Of a stretch of 31,094 nucleotides of DNA, positions 1 to 8,382 are shown piece by piece. The stretch spans positions 1-31,094 of the IMG/VR virus record IMGVR_UViG_3300015171_000020, one strand, 5' to 3'. Under the pieces are notes generated by a model. That model did no database searches. It saw only the letters and a list, made by a program, of their open reading frames with translations, and was not told the origin of the DNA. How positions within the stretch are numbered: position 1 is the first letter of the stretch; every line of letters begins with the position of its first letter. Made by a program: the position numbers and the translations under genes. This stretch comes from a virus.

Positions 1-1
1 T

Positions 2-58
2 GATCCGGTGATCATCGGGGGCAAGCCCGAGGGGGCGGTTACGCCCATGGTGTCATGA
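2..58 (+). CDS. 3' end of an upstream gene (partial)
   Basis: An open frame enters from the left edge and ends at the TGA at 56-58. The visible tail reads DPVIIGGKPEGAVTPMVS. The stop overlaps the next start in an ATGA arrangement, the same coupling used by many genes here, which is the main reason to accept it as coding. Only 18 residues are visible, so no function can be given. Confidence 0.5.
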   Translation, partial: DPVIIGGKPEGAVTPMVS

Positions 59-255
59 GTCGTCCCGTGGAAATCACCCACATCTGCAACCCCACGCGCA
101 TGGCCGTGGCGCTGGGCCGGATCTGGAACCAGGAAGTCCGTGGCTTCGTGTGGGTGGAAGAGCAGGTCCGGGGCAAGAGCCGGGTGATCCACGCCCAGAT
201 GCTGCCGGCGGGCGCGCGGTTGATGCGGGCGCCCCAGCCAGAGGCGGCGGCGTGA
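55..255 (+). CDS. Small hypothetical protein (66 aa)
   Basis: This 66-residue protein starts at an ATG that overlaps the upstream stop (ATGA) and ends in a TGA that overlaps the GTG of the next gene. The sequence (start MSRPVEITHICNPTRMAV) is mixed alpha/beta in character, with no signal peptide, membrane segment or motif I recognise. The tail is alanine-rich. Its position directly upstream of the terminase genes and its tight coupling on both sides argue for a real gene. An overlapping minus-strand frame exists but breaks the one-strand layout. The function is unknown. Confidence 0.6.
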   Translation: MSRPVEITHICNPTRMAVALGRIWNQEVRGFVWVEEQVRGKSRVIHAQMLPAGARLMRAPQPEAAA

Positions 256-509
256 AGACCCTGACGCTCCCGAAGCCCGCAGTCCTGAGCGCCGATTCGT
301 TCAGCGCAGCGCGCGCGGTGCTGGTCAAGGCCTGGGACACGCCGGTTGCGCTGGTCGCCACGCCCGAGGACGCGAACCAAGCGGCCGAATGGCTGAAGGT
401 GGCCAAGCCACAGGTCGAAGTACGGCTCGTGCCGTCCGAGGCGCTGAAAGGCCCGCACGTCTGGTGCCTTGAGGGGCATCGGCACGTTGTTGTGAGCATG
501 GTGCCCTGA
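252..509 (+). CDS. Small hypothetical protein (85 aa)
   Basis: The GTG at 252 overlaps the upstream TGA (GTGA). I prefer it to an in-frame ATG at 150, because starting there would run 100 bases through the preceding gene in a foreign, Gly/Ala/Arg-rich frame. The protein (KTLTLPKPAVLSADSF onward) contains a stretch resembling a small alpha/beta fold: a hydrophobic strand VALVAT followed by an amphipathic helix around EDANQAAEWLK. Its stop overlaps the terS start (TGATG). There is no membrane segment or catalytic motif. The function is unknown, and the link to packaging is by position only. Confidence 0.6.
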   Translation: MKTLTLPKPAVLSADSFSAARAVLVKAWDTPVALVATPEDANQAAEWLKVAKPQVEVRLVPSEALKGPHVWCLEGHRHVVVSMVP

Positions 510-1165
510 TGGCGCGCGGGTCGATCAATAGCGGGACCGGCGTGACGGACCAGCAGGAGAGGTTCGCTATTGAATTCGTGAAGACCGGACGGCCGCTCGT
601 CGCTTACGGACGTTCTTATAACCCCGAAAAGATGTCGAAGGCAGCGCAGAGTGTTGAAGCTAACAAACTGATCAATAACCCTAAAGTCGCCCTAAGAATC
701 GAACGGTACCGAAAAATCGCCGAGAAGGCCCTCGAAGTCGATGTCCAGGAGGTCGCCCGGATGATGGCCCGGGTCGCCAAGTTCGACATCCGGGACTGCT
801 TCGACGACGAGGGCAATGCCCTGCCACCCCACGAGCTGCCAGAGAACGTGGCGCTGGCGATGGGGAGCATTGAGGTGATTGAGGAATACGCCGGCCGCGG
901 CAAGGACCGCGAGCTGGTGGGCTACGTGAAGAAATTCAAGGCCACGGAGCGCAACGGGGCGGTTCGCATGCTCGGCCAGTGGAAGCGGATGCTGACCGAG
1001 CGGGTTGAAGTGGTCGATCCCACCAACCTTAAGCACCTGACGAATGAGGAATTGGACGCGCGCATCGAAGAGGATGAGCGCGTGCTTGAGCAGATGAAGA
1101 GGGCGCGCGGGCGCAAGGTTATCCCCAAAAAAGCGGAGAAGCCGAGAGCCAGGGCGCGGGCGTAG
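509..1165 (+). CDS. terS: Terminase small subunit
   Basis: This 218-aa protein fits the small terminase subunit that recognises phage DNA and loads the large subunit. Residues about 10-80 (TDQQERFAIEFVKTGRP..., then NPKVALRIERYR) match the general pattern of the Terminase_2 DNA-binding region. That pattern is a helix-turn-helix followed by a helix holding a 'NPKV..RI' segment. The middle is charged and helical, and the C-terminal about 50 residues are a charged coiled-coil-like tail ending in Arg/Lys/Ala repeats. It lies immediately upstream of terL. The ATG at 509 overlaps the previous stop. The stretch coding for the DNA-binding half (about 541-720) is clearly poorer in GC than its surroundings; one 60-base line (661-720) is 42% GC. 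No other role fits as well. Confidence 0.82.
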   Translation: MARGSINSGTGVTDQQERFAIEFVKTGRPLVAYGRSYNPEKMSKAAQSVEANKLINNPKVALRIERYRKIAEKALEVDVQEVARMMARVAKFDIRDCFDDEGNALPPHELPENVALAMGSIEVIEEYAGRGKDRELVGYVKKFKATERNGAVRMLGQWKRMLTERVEVVDPTNLKHLTNEELDARIEEDERVLEQMKRARGRKVIPKKAEKPRARARA

Positions 1166-1167
1166 GG

Positions 1168-2769
1168 GTGGAGACGCCGGCGCAGGTCGAGCGGCGGCTG
1201 AAGGAATTACGTGCGGAGCGCAACACTCGTCTCCGCCGCAATGCCGAGCAGCGCAGCATCATCCACTTCATCAAGCGGGTATGGCCGTGGTTCGTGATCG
1301 AGGAAGTGCACTTGCTCCTGGCCGGGCACCTGGAGGCCCTTGTTTTCGGGGATCTGGACCGGCTCATGACGTTCATGGCCCCACGGACGGGCAAGAGCAT
1401 GATGAGTTCGATTGTGCTGCCGAGCTTCTATATCGGGAATTTCCCCGCAAACAAGGTGATGCTGGCGAGCCACCAGATGAGCATGGCGGTGGACTTCGGG
1501 CGGGACGCGAAGGATCTGATTCAGGACGAGGACTACCCACTGGTGTTTCCAGGCGTCGAGCTGAAGGCCGATGCCAAGGCGGCGGGGAAGTGGTTCACCA
1601 GTAAGCGGGGCGCGTTCTACGCCACCGGCGTGACTGGCGGGATCGCGGGTAAGGGCTGGAACCTCGGCATGGGCGACGACCTCCTGAACGAGCAGACGGC
1701 CTATTCGGATCGCTCGAACCAGCGAGTCATTAACTGGTGGGGTCCGGGGTTCTACACACGGCGCCAGCCGGAGAAGTCGGCCCTGGGCCTGACCATGACG
1801 CGGTGGAGGAAGAACGACATCGCCGGGTACTTGCTGGAGAAGGGTCGGACGGACAAGAACGCCGACCAGTACACGGTCCTGAAGATCCCGGCGGTGATCG
1901 ACGAATTGACCGCGGAATTGCTGAACGAGTATTCGGGCGACCCGTTGCTATCCCCAAGCCCGACGGGCAAGCGGTTGAAATTCAAGGCGGGCGACAGTTT
2001 CTCGCCGCGGCGCTGGCCAAAGCACGAACTGATGCGCCAGAAAGCGAACATGGCGGACTCCGCCTGGCAGGCGCAGTACATCCAGTCGCCGACGAACGAA
2101 GAGGGCGCCATCCTCAAAAGACGTTGGTGGAAGAAGTGGAAAGAACGCCAGCCGCCGGCCTGCAAGCTCGTGATCCAGGTGTACGACACGGCTTTCGAGG
2201 AAGACGAGCTCGGGGTATCGCGCAGCGGCAAGCGCGACAAGGAAGAGCCGGACTTCTCGGCCAGCACGACGTGGGGGATCTTCGAGCACGCGGACAAGCA
2301 CAACCAGGTCCGGGATCACATGATCTTGCTTGACCGCTGGAAGGGTCAGGTCGGCTTTCCCGAACTGCGCGAGGAAGCGGTTCGTTCGAACCGGCTGCAC
2401 AAGCCGGACCTGATCCTGATCGAGAACAAGGCCTCGGGAATCAGCCTGCGGCAGGAATTGCGGCGGAAGAACCTGCCGGTCCGGGGGATCGACGTGCCTG
2501 GCACTTCGAAGACGGCCCGGGCCCACTCAGCATCGATCGTGTTCGAGCAGGGCTGTGTCTGGTACGTGGACCGGAAGTTTTCCGAGGAAGTCATTACCGA
2601 GTGTGCCGAATTCCCGTTCGGGGACTTCGACGACATCGCGGACACCGTGGTCCATGCAGCAATGTGGCTGCGCAGAACAATGCACGTCCAGCTGGGCGAC
2701 GAAGCGCCGCTCGAGCCGGATCCAGAGCGCTTTGAGGCAACCGGCGGTCGCAAGATTGTGATCGCCTAA
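1168..2769 (+). CDS. terL: Terminase large subunit (ATPase-nuclease)
   Basis: This is the 533-aa motor and nuclease that pumps DNA into the procapsid and cuts the concatemer, a typical family length. The ATPase half has a Walker A-like APRTGKS at residues 71-77 and a Walker B LGMGDD at 166-171. The RNase H-like nuclease half has the expected acidic residues: VYDTAF with D340, IENKASG with E419, and a cluster DFDDIAD with D486, D488, D489 and D492, followed by TVVHAAMWLRR, a common C-terminal signature. The GTG start lies two bases after the terS stop and gives the usual basic N-terminus. No intein or frameshift is seen. The call is firm from motifs; the packaging strategy (cos or headful) cannot be told. 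Confidence 0.95.
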   Translation: METPAQVERRLKELRAERNTRLRRNAEQRSIIHFIKRVWPWFVIEEVHLLLAGHLEALVFGDLDRLMTFMAPRTGKSMMSSIVLPSFYIGNFPANKVMLASHQMSMAVDFGRDAKDLIQDEDYPLVFPGVELKADAKAAGKWFTSKRGAFYATGVTGGIAGKGWNLGMGDDLLNEQTAYSDRSNQRVINWWGPGFYTRRQPEKSALGLTMTRWRKNDIAGYLLEKGRTDKNADQYTVLKIPAVIDELTAELLNEYSGDPLLSPSPTGKRLKFKAGDSFSPRRWPKHELMRQKANMADSAWQAQYIQSPTNEEGAILKRRWWKKWKERQPPACKLVIQVYDTAFEEDELGVSRSGKRDKEEPDFSASTTWGIFEHADKHNQVRDHMILLDRWKGQVGFPELREEAVRSNRLHKPDLILIENKASGISLRQELRRKNLPVRGIDVPGTSKTARAHSASIVFEQGCVWYVDRKFSEEVITECAEFPFGDFDDIADTVVHAAMWLRRTMHVQLGDEAPLEPDPERFEATGGRKIVIA

Positions 2770-2784
2770 CCAAGGGAGGGAGTC

Positions 2785-3327
2785 ATGCCGGGAGCAGCCG
2801 ACAGCGAATTCCTCCAATGGCTGCAGCGCATGCGCCCGCAGCAACAGGGGCCGAACGCTGCCGATCCGTCCTGGAAACGCGAAGACGGCACGCAGAAGGG
2901 CATGGGCTTTCTCGGGCCGCTCAAATTCAAGGACGGTCGCACGTCGACTGAGTTGTCGATCGGCGTGAACTTCGACGGCAAGCAGCGCGAGATCCCGTCC
3001 CTTGTGCCGACGCTGACGCGGGAAGAGATCCAGCACCTTCTGGACGGCAACGGGCCTACGCCGGCGATTGTCGACAAGGCCGTCGCGCACGCACGACAGC
3101 GCATGACTGTGGGGAAGGACGTATTTGCAGTCCCGGGTGAGCAAATCGCACAGCCGGCGCCGATTGACCTGCGTACGGGCCTGCCCGCGACGCAACCGCC
3201 CCCGGGGTCGAACGTGATCAATCCGTACGCGGCAGGGGCATTGCCGCCGATGGATTACTCAGGCTCGAGCTTCGGGCGCACGGGCACGACCAACCAAGGC
3301 ATCTATCCGACAGGGAGGCCGCAGTGA
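2785..3327 (+). CDS. Virion-associated small protein between terL and portal (180 aa)
   Basis: The ATG at 2785 is preceded by a strong AAGGGAGGGAGT ribosome binding site. Residues about 40-115 form a domain I recognise from many phage structural modules: GMGFLGPLKFKDG, then STELSIGVNFDGK, IPSLVPTLTREEI, and IVDKAVAHARQRM. The same block occurs in other phages alone or attached to larger virion proteins. Its biochemical role is not known to me. The C-terminal third is Pro/Gly-rich and probably disordered. The 3' end overlaps the portal GTG by four bases, so translation is probably coupled. The placement suggests a head or injected component, which is inference. Confidence 0.7.
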   Translation: MPGAADSEFLQWLQRMRPQQQGPNAADPSWKREDGTQKGMGFLGPLKFKDGRTSTELSIGVNFDGKQREIPSLVPTLTREEIQHLLDGNGPTPAIVDKAVAHARQRMTVGKDVFAVPGEQIAQPAPIDLRTGLPATQPPPGSNVINPYAAGALPPMDYSGSSFGRTGTTNQGIYPTGRPQ

Positions 3328-5996
3328 GGGGAGCATTCGCACAGTCGGCCATCCCGGCGATGGACAACTCACTCCAGCCACGGGCGGAAGAAGACGCACT
3401 ACCCGAGAGCGTGGTGGTCAACATGCCGCGCCGGCCCGGGGCGCAGATGGTCGACGGCGCGGCCGAAACGCCCATGGGTGATGGGTCGTTCATGATCGAC
3501 CTGGACGGCGACACGGACGCCGGCGGCATGGAAGAGCAGGACAAGGGCGATCCGACCGAGCACGGCGCCAACTTGGCCGAGCACATGGCCGAGACGGACC
3601 TGATGCTGATCGCGCAGAACATCGTGCAGGCAGTCGATCAGGACGTGGAATCGAGAAAGCCGTGGTTCGACATGGTGGCCAACGGCATCAAGAAGCTCGG
3701 CATCGAAGTGAACGATGCCGATGCGCGGGAAATGGGCGTCTTCAAGATCGCCCGGCGCGCAAATTACCCGCTGATTCAAGAGGCATTGGTCCAGTTCCAG
3801 GCGCGATTCATTGCCGAACTCTTCCCGCCCCAGGGGCCTGTGAAGACCGGGGTACTGGGGCAGAGAACGGCCGATGCGGTCGAGCGTGCGCAGCGCGTCG
3901 AAGACTACATGAACTACCAGTTGACCTTCGACGACCCGACGTACTTCGAAGAGACGGACCAGCTGGGCTTTCTCCTGGGGATCGAGGGCAGCATCTTCCG
4001 GAAGGGGTATCAGGACCCGCTGCAGGGTAAGAACGTGCTGCGCATGGTCAGGGCTGAGAACCTGGTGGTGCCGTACCACGCGACGAGTCTGGACAGTGCC
4101 AGCCGCTTCACGCATCGCGTTGACCTGCCGCACAACGATCTCCTGAAGCTCCAACAGGTCGGGTTCTACCGCAAGACGGACGTGGCGATGGCCACGCGCG
4201 AGCGCGATTCGGGCAACAGCGACGGGGTGATGGTCGAGGCCCGCGACAAGGCCGAGGGCAAGCAGGAGCCGGGCGGGGCGCCGGAACTCGAGGACGATAT
4301 CCCGCACCGCATCGAAGAGTGCTACATCGACCTGGACCTTGCGGGCTTCGAGCACCAGAACGATGCCGGCGAGGCGACGGGGATCAAACTACCCTACGTG
4401 GTGCACGTCGAGCGCGAGTCGCAAGCGGTCATGGCGGTGTACCGGAACTGGAAAGAGCAGGACCCGCTCAAGAAAAAGCGGGTGCCGTTCTCTCACTACC
4501 GCTACCTGCCGGGGACCGGGTTCTACGGCTGGGGGCTCTTTCACGCGATCGGCGGACTGGATGCCGCAGCCACAGGCCTGTTGCGCACGGCGCTGGTGGC
4601 CGAAGCCTTCGCCGGTGCCGGTGGTGGTTTCAAGACGAAGCAGGGCCGCGCGATCGACGGACAGGTCGAACTCGAGCCCGGCGTGTTCAAGGACGTGGAC
4701 GCAGGCTATGAAGACCTGCAGCAGGCGTTCTGGAAACCGGACTTCAAGGGCACGAGCGAGGGCACGTTCAAGCTCCTGGGGATCATCACTGAGGCTGGCC
4801 AGCGGTTCGCCTCGACGACCGAGAACATGGTGGGCGATGCGCAGAACACCGGGCCGGTAGGCACGACCGTGGCCCTGATCGAGCAAGGCTCGAAGGTGTT
4901 TTCCGGGATTCACAAGCGGTGCCACGCGGCGGCCGGCAACGAATTCAACATCCTGGCCGATCTGGACCACGAGTTTATGGCGCCCGGGGAGACGTACCCC
5001 TACGAGGTCGAGGGGGCGTCGAAAGAGATCATGCAGGAGGACTTCGCCGACCAGGTGCGGATCAAGCCGGTCAGCGACCCGAACATTTATTCGAGCACAC
5101 AGCGGATTGCGATTGCCCAAGCCGGTCTGGATCTGGCGAACAACTCGCCCGACCTCTTCAACCGGCGAGAAGCCAACCGCCGGATGCTGGAAGCCCTGCG
5201 GTCGCCGGACATCGACAGCCTGATGCCGCCCAAGGGCAAGACCGCCCGGATGGACCCGGTGACGGAGAACGCAATGGTGATGGTCGGACGGGGCGTAAAA
5301 GTCTTTCCCGACCAAAACCACCAAGCCCATATCGCGGTGCACATGGGGCAGCTTCAATTGATGGTGGCGCAGAAGTCGGCCGCCCTTCAGACCGCGCAAC
5401 CCTTACTCGTGGCGCATATCGCCGAGCACGAGGCCGAGGCGATGCGGGTGCAGTTGATGCAGGACATGGGCATGCAACTCCCGCCGATGGACCTGTACGC
5501 CGAGGATTCGGCAGAGGGCACGCCCGACATTCCGCCCGAGGTCGAGGACGCGATTGCGGTCAAGGCCGCGGGCGTGATGTCGGCGCTCATGAAGCAGTTG
5601 AACGAGCAGCAGGCAGCGCAAGCGACGCCGGCTGGCCCAGCGCAACCCGATCCGGCGGCCGAAGAGGCGCGCCTAGACCAGTCGGCCGCAGCCAAGCAAC
5701 AGCGCGATGATGCGGCAGCGGCAGCGGCGGAACACCGCAAGGACGCGGCGCTGCATGCACAGGTCGATCGAGAGGACGCCTTGGGTGGATTGGACCCGGC
5801 CTCAGTGAAGGAAGCGCAGGGGTATCTGGCCAAGCTCGGGCTCGACCAGATGATCAGCCCGCGCCAGTTGTCCGTGGTGTCGAGAGCCCTGGGCAAGTCG
5901 TTCGACGACACCGTGAGGATGATCATGGCGATCAATTCAGGTGGTCAGGGTATGGGAGCATCGCCCGGAGCCCTGCCGTACGCGGGGAGGCGATAG
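3324..5996 (+). CDS. Portal (head-tail connector) protein
   Basis: This is a portal protein of 890 aa, long for the class (many are 400-750 aa). The portal ring is the DNA channel at one head vertex and the terminase docking site. The core, residues about 95-600, contains portal-like blocks: ANYPLIQEALVQFQARFIAE near the N-terminus, a GTGFYGWGLFHAIGGLDAAA segment in the middle, and the helical QNTGPVGTTVALIEQG region. The first about 90 residues are acidic and disordered (DLDGDTDAGGMEEQ). The last about 130 are Ala/Gln/Asp-rich with coiled-coil character, followed by a Gly-rich tail. The GTG start at 3324 has GGGAGG upstream, and the stop abuts the next ATG. The position after terL supports the call. 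Confidence 0.88.
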   Translation: MRGAFAQSAIPAMDNSLQPRAEEDALPESVVVNMPRRPGAQMVDGAAETPMGDGSFMIDLDGDTDAGGMEEQDKGDPTEHGANLAEHMAETDLMLIAQNIVQAVDQDVESRKPWFDMVANGIKKLGIEVNDADAREMGVFKIARRANYPLIQEALVQFQARFIAELFPPQGPVKTGVLGQRTADAVERAQRVEDYMNYQLTFDDPTYFEETDQLGFLLGIEGSIFRKGYQDPLQGKNVLRMVRAENLVVPYHATSLDSASRFTHRVDLPHNDLLKLQQVGFYRKTDVAMATRERDSGNSDGVMVEARDKAEGKQEPGGAPELEDDIPHRIEECYIDLDLAGFEHQNDAGEATGIKLPYVVHVERESQAVMAVYRNWKEQDPLKKKRVPFSHYRYLPGTGFYGWGLFHAIGGLDAAATGLLRTALVAEAFAGAGGGFKTKQGRAIDGQVELEPGVFKDVDAGYEDLQQAFWKPDFKGTSEGTFKLLGIITEAGQRFASTTENMVGDAQNTGPVGTTVALIEQGSKVFSGIHKRCHAAAGNEFNILADLDHEFMAPGETYPYEVEGASKEIMQEDFADQVRIKPVSDPNIYSSTQRIAIAQAGLDLANNSPDLFNRREANRRMLEALRSPDIDSLMPPKGKTARMDPVTENAMVMVGRGVKVFPDQNHQAHIAVHMGQLQLMVAQKSAALQTAQPLLVAHIAEHEAEAMRVQLMQDMGMQLPPMDLYAEDSAEGTPDIPPEVEDAIAVKAAGVMSALMKQLNEQQAAQATPAGPAQPDPAAEEARLDQSAAAKQQRDDAAAAAAEHRKDAALHAQVDREDALGGLDPASVKEAQGYLAKLGLDQMISPRQLSVVSRALGKSFDDTVRMIMAINSGGQGMGASPGALPYAGRR

Positions 5997-6182
5997 ATGG
6001 CGGCGCACAAAATCCTGAAGAAGATGGAGGACGAAGCGCTTTCCATCGAAGACCAGATCGTGAAGGGCAAGGCGAAGGACTACGCCGAGTATCAAGGCCT
6101 CGTAAACCGCGCTCGAGGCCTGCGGGATGGCATTGCAATTGTGCGCGAGGGTGTACGGATCGGTGACGACCCGCCAGATTGA
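5997..6182 (+). CDS. Small helical protein after portal (61 aa)
   Basis: The 61 residues are strongly charged and predicted helical (KILKKMEDEALSIEDQIVKG...), probably a short coiled coil with an acidic tail ending in DDPPD. The ATG directly follows the portal stop, and a GGGGAGG ribosome binding site lies inside the portal 3' end. Small helical proteins are common just behind portal genes in podoviruses. No function is known to me. There is no membrane segment or cysteine. Confidence 0.65.
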   Translation: MAAHKILKKMEDEALSIEDQIVKGKAKDYAEYQGLVNRARGLRDGIAIVREGVRIGDDPPD

Positions 6183-6191
6183 GAGGCAACG

Positions 6192-6614
6192 ATGGGCGCA
6201 GCAGAGCACGGCAACAATTACGAGGGCAATTGGCTGAATCCGGAGGAAGTGGTCATGCCGGATGGGCTACCGAAACCGACGCTGTGGCGGGTGATGGTGT
6301 GCCCGGTGCAGCCCAAGACGATGAGCAAGGGCGGCATTGCCTTGCCGGCGACGGTTGGCGACGCCGAGCAGTACCTGAACTACATCGGCAAGGTCGTGGC
6401 GATGGGGCCGCTTGCTGGCGTGAAAGCGGAATTCGCTGACCCCAAGACCGGCGAGAGCACCTACAAGGTCAACGTCGGGGACTGGGTGGCCTACGGCCGC
6501 TACGCCGGCCAGAGGATCGAATACAAGGGCGTGCGTCTCCTGTTATTGAACGACGACGACGTGACCCTGACGCTGCCGGCGGGCCCGGCGGGATTCAAGA
6601 TTTACGTGGAGTAG
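6192..6614 (+). CDS. GroES-like co-chaperonin (Cpn10)
   Basis: Residues about 30-140 read as a Cpn10 beta-barrel. A start WRVMVCPVQPKTMSKGG leads into a flexible loop, followed by LNYIGKVVAMGPLAG, VNVGDWVAYGRYAGQ and a closing YKGVRLLLLNDDDVTLTL. The loop holds the hydrophobic tripeptide I49-A50-L51, at the place where GroES has the Ile-Val-Leu that contacts GroEL. At 140 aa it is longer than bacterial GroES (about 97 aa) because of an N-terminal 28-residue extension and a larger loop after 'GPLAG'. A good ribosome binding site (GAGAGG) precedes the ATG. It lies between portal and scaffold, so it probably helps the host GroEL fold the capsid protein, as T4 gp31 does. The fold call is from sequence pattern; the client is inference. 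Confidence 0.8.
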   Translation: MGAAEHGNNYEGNWLNPEEVVMPDGLPKPTLWRVMVCPVQPKTMSKGGIALPATVGDAEQYLNYIGKVVAMGPLAGVKAEFADPKTGESTYKVNVGDWVAYGRYAGQRIEYKGVRLLLLNDDDVTLTLPAGPAGFKIYVE

Positions 6615-6731
6615 TAAGCACGGCGCTGGGTAAGACCCGGCCGGTGGTACCACCGTTGTGCCAATTCAGGCGAGCAGGCACAGGTTTCCGAAAGGACGGT
6701 TGAGCCGAGAGCGTTTACAGGGACTCAAACC
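6615..6731 (+). other. 117-bp intergenic leader before the scaffold gene, with perfect palindrome
   Basis: This is one of three gaps over 100 bases in the window. It holds a perfect 14-base palindrome CGGTGGTACCACCG at 6642-6655, which could form a five-pair hairpin or bind a dimeric protein. No T-tract follows, so it is not a convincing intrinsic terminator. I see no clear -35/-10 promoter pair. The GTG at 6732 follows an AGGGA-type site. Confidence 0.4.
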
Positions 6732-7811
6732 GTGGCGAAGCCAGGAGCAGGCAGGGACATCGATGATATCGATGATGGGGACGAAGTGGTCCTCGGCAAG
6801 GAAAGGGTAGTTGACGGTGGCGAAGATCAGGTCCAGGCGCGGCACAACACCGAGCCGGACGCGGACGACATCGAAGTCGTACTCGCCGAGCACGACAAGC
6901 AGGATGCCGGCGACGAGACGGACGGCGATGGTGATGCGGACGGCGATGCTGATGGTGACATCGACAGCGATGCTGACGCCGAAGCTGACGCCGAGGCGGA
7001 GCGGGCGCGCAAAGCCGCACTGCAGGGCGAAGACGACGACGCTTCGTATTCCGAGAAGGTGCGTAAGCGCATTGCGCGCGAGCGGCGCCTGCGGATCGAG
7101 GCCGAGGACGCCTTGGCCGCCGAGCGTATCGAGCGCGAGAAGGCGCAGGTCCAGAACCTTGGCTATCGCAAGACGTTGGTGGACACCACCCTGGTCAACA
7201 TCGACGGGCTGATCGCCAAGGCGCAAGCCGACATGAAAAAGGCGATCGAGGCGGGCGAAACCGACAAGCAGGTCGAGGCCCAGGGGCAGTTGTCCGACCT
7301 CCAGGGCAGAAAGCGCGAGCTTGAAAACGCCAAGGCGCGCCTCGAGGCCGAAGTCACGGCGGGTGCCGACAGTTCGAAGCCGGAGAACAACCCGCTCACG
7401 AAACGCTGGTTGGGCAAGAACCAGTGGTTTGCCGATCCGAAGTTCAAGGAAATGGCCGCGGCCGTCCGTGGCTTCGATTCGGTGATGGTCAGCGAAGGCT
7501 TCCGGCCGACGAGCGAGGCGTACTACATCGAACTGGACCGGCGCATCAAGCGGAACCTGCCGCAGTTGCAGGCTTCGTTGCGCAAGGCCGGGTACGTGGC
7601 GGCGCCGAGGACCGAATCGACCTCGACCAAGCGAGGCACAGCCCTGCCGGCGAATGGCGGCGGGGGTAATGGCGGTGCGCGCACGACAGCGGGCAAGCGC
7701 CGGGTGGTCCTGACACGGGCCGACCTGGAAACGATGGAGGGGTTCGGTCTGGACCCCAACGACTCCAAGGCGCGCGTCGAATTTGCCCGCCAAAAACTCG
7801 CACTCGGCTAA
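6732..7811 (+). CDS. Capsid scaffolding protein (putative)
   Basis: This is a 359-aa, highly charged protein. Residues about 1-95 are very acidic, with a run of D-G-D-A type repeats (about residues 65-95). Residues about 100-215 are a long coiled coil rich in Glu/Lys/Arg/Ala. Residues about 220-290 form a more globular part with a KRWLGKNQWFADPKFKEM segment. The end is a basic linker followed by a short helical tail (VVLTRADLETMEGFGLDPND). An acidic disordered head, coiled coil and small C-terminal helical motif just upstream of the capsid gene is the usual scaffold plan. Scaffolds diverge quickly, so the call rests on architecture and position rather than a motif. The GTG start is chosen for the ribosome binding site and lack of upstream ATG. 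Confidence 0.72.
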   Translation: MAKPGAGRDIDDIDDGDEVVLGKERVVDGGEDQVQARHNTEPDADDIEVVLAEHDKQDAGDETDGDGDADGDADGDIDSDADAEADAEAERARKAALQGEDDDASYSEKVRKRIARERRLRIEAEDALAAERIEREKAQVQNLGYRKTLVDTTLVNIDGLIAKAQADMKKAIEAGETDKQVEAQGQLSDLQGRKRELENAKARLEAEVTAGADSSKPENNPLTKRWLGKNQWFADPKFKEMAAAVRGFDSVMVSEGFRPTSEAYYIELDRRIKRNLPQLQASLRKAGYVAAPRTESTSTKRGTALPANGGGGNGGARTTAGKRRVVLTRADLETMEGFGLDPNDSKARVEFARQKLALG

Positions 7812-7821
7812 GGGGAACGAC

Positions 7822-8382
7822 ATGGCCAAAGCACAAGGTAAGGCGGCCCCCCGTGGCCGGAAGGCGACCGCAGCATCACTGGACGCCGAATCGCAGCACT
7901 CGAGCAGGGAAGCCGAACTTCGCCAGGCGATCGCGCCGCGCGAGCTGGAAGACGAGCCCTGGGTCAATCCGGCATCACTTGACGCGCCGAAACCGCGCCC
8001 GGGCATGAAGCAGCGCTGGATCCGCACCAGCACGTTCGAGAAGGTGGACGTCACGAACGTGAACCGCAAGATGCGTGAGGGCTGGTCGCCCAGGAAGTCG
8101 GACACGGTGCCGAAGAACTTCCACTTCCCGGACTCGGCGACCGGGCGTTTCGCTGGCTGCATCATGGTCGAAGGCATGTTGCTTTGCGAAATGCCGGTGG
8201 AACGGGTGGCACGTCGCAATGCGCACTACGCGAACGAGACTAAAAAAATGACTGCGGCGATCGACGCGCAGCTGGCGGGTGCAAACCCGCGAGCCCAGGG
8301 CGGGTTTGGCCAGTTCACCAAGCAGGCCCAGAGCGTGCCGGTGCGCGAGAAGCGCAGCGTCTCGGTCGGGGCTGACGACTAG
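7822..8382 (+). CDS. Hypothetical protein of the capsid operon (186 aa)
   Basis: I place the start at ATG 7822, behind the AAGGGGAA site. An upstream in-frame ATG at 7783 overlaps the scaffold 3' end and adds foreign residues. The protein begins with an Ala/Lys-rich basic tail, then a compact part with AWIRTSTFEKVDV-like hydrophobic strands (actual RWIRTSTFEKVDVTNVNRK). Next comes GCIMVEGMLLCEMPVERVAR, which looks like a helix-strand segment, and a helical, Gln/Lys-rich end. I do not recognise the family. The position between scaffold and decoration genes suggests a head-assembly role, which is inference only. Confidence 0.68.
   Translation: MAKAQGKAAPRGRKATAASLDAESQHSSREAELRQAIAPRELEDEPWVNPASLDAPKPRPGMKQRWIRTSTFEKVDVTNVNRKMREGWSPRKSDTVPKNFHFPDSATGRFAGCIMVEGMLLCEMPVERVARRNAHYANETKKMTAAIDAQLAGANPRAQGGFGQFTKQAQSVPVREKRSVSVGADD

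Noticed and set aside
6666-8219. 517-codon minus-strand open frame
   Set aside because: It covers the scaffold and the following gene antisense, has low complexity and no ribosome binding site pattern fitting the one-strand layout.
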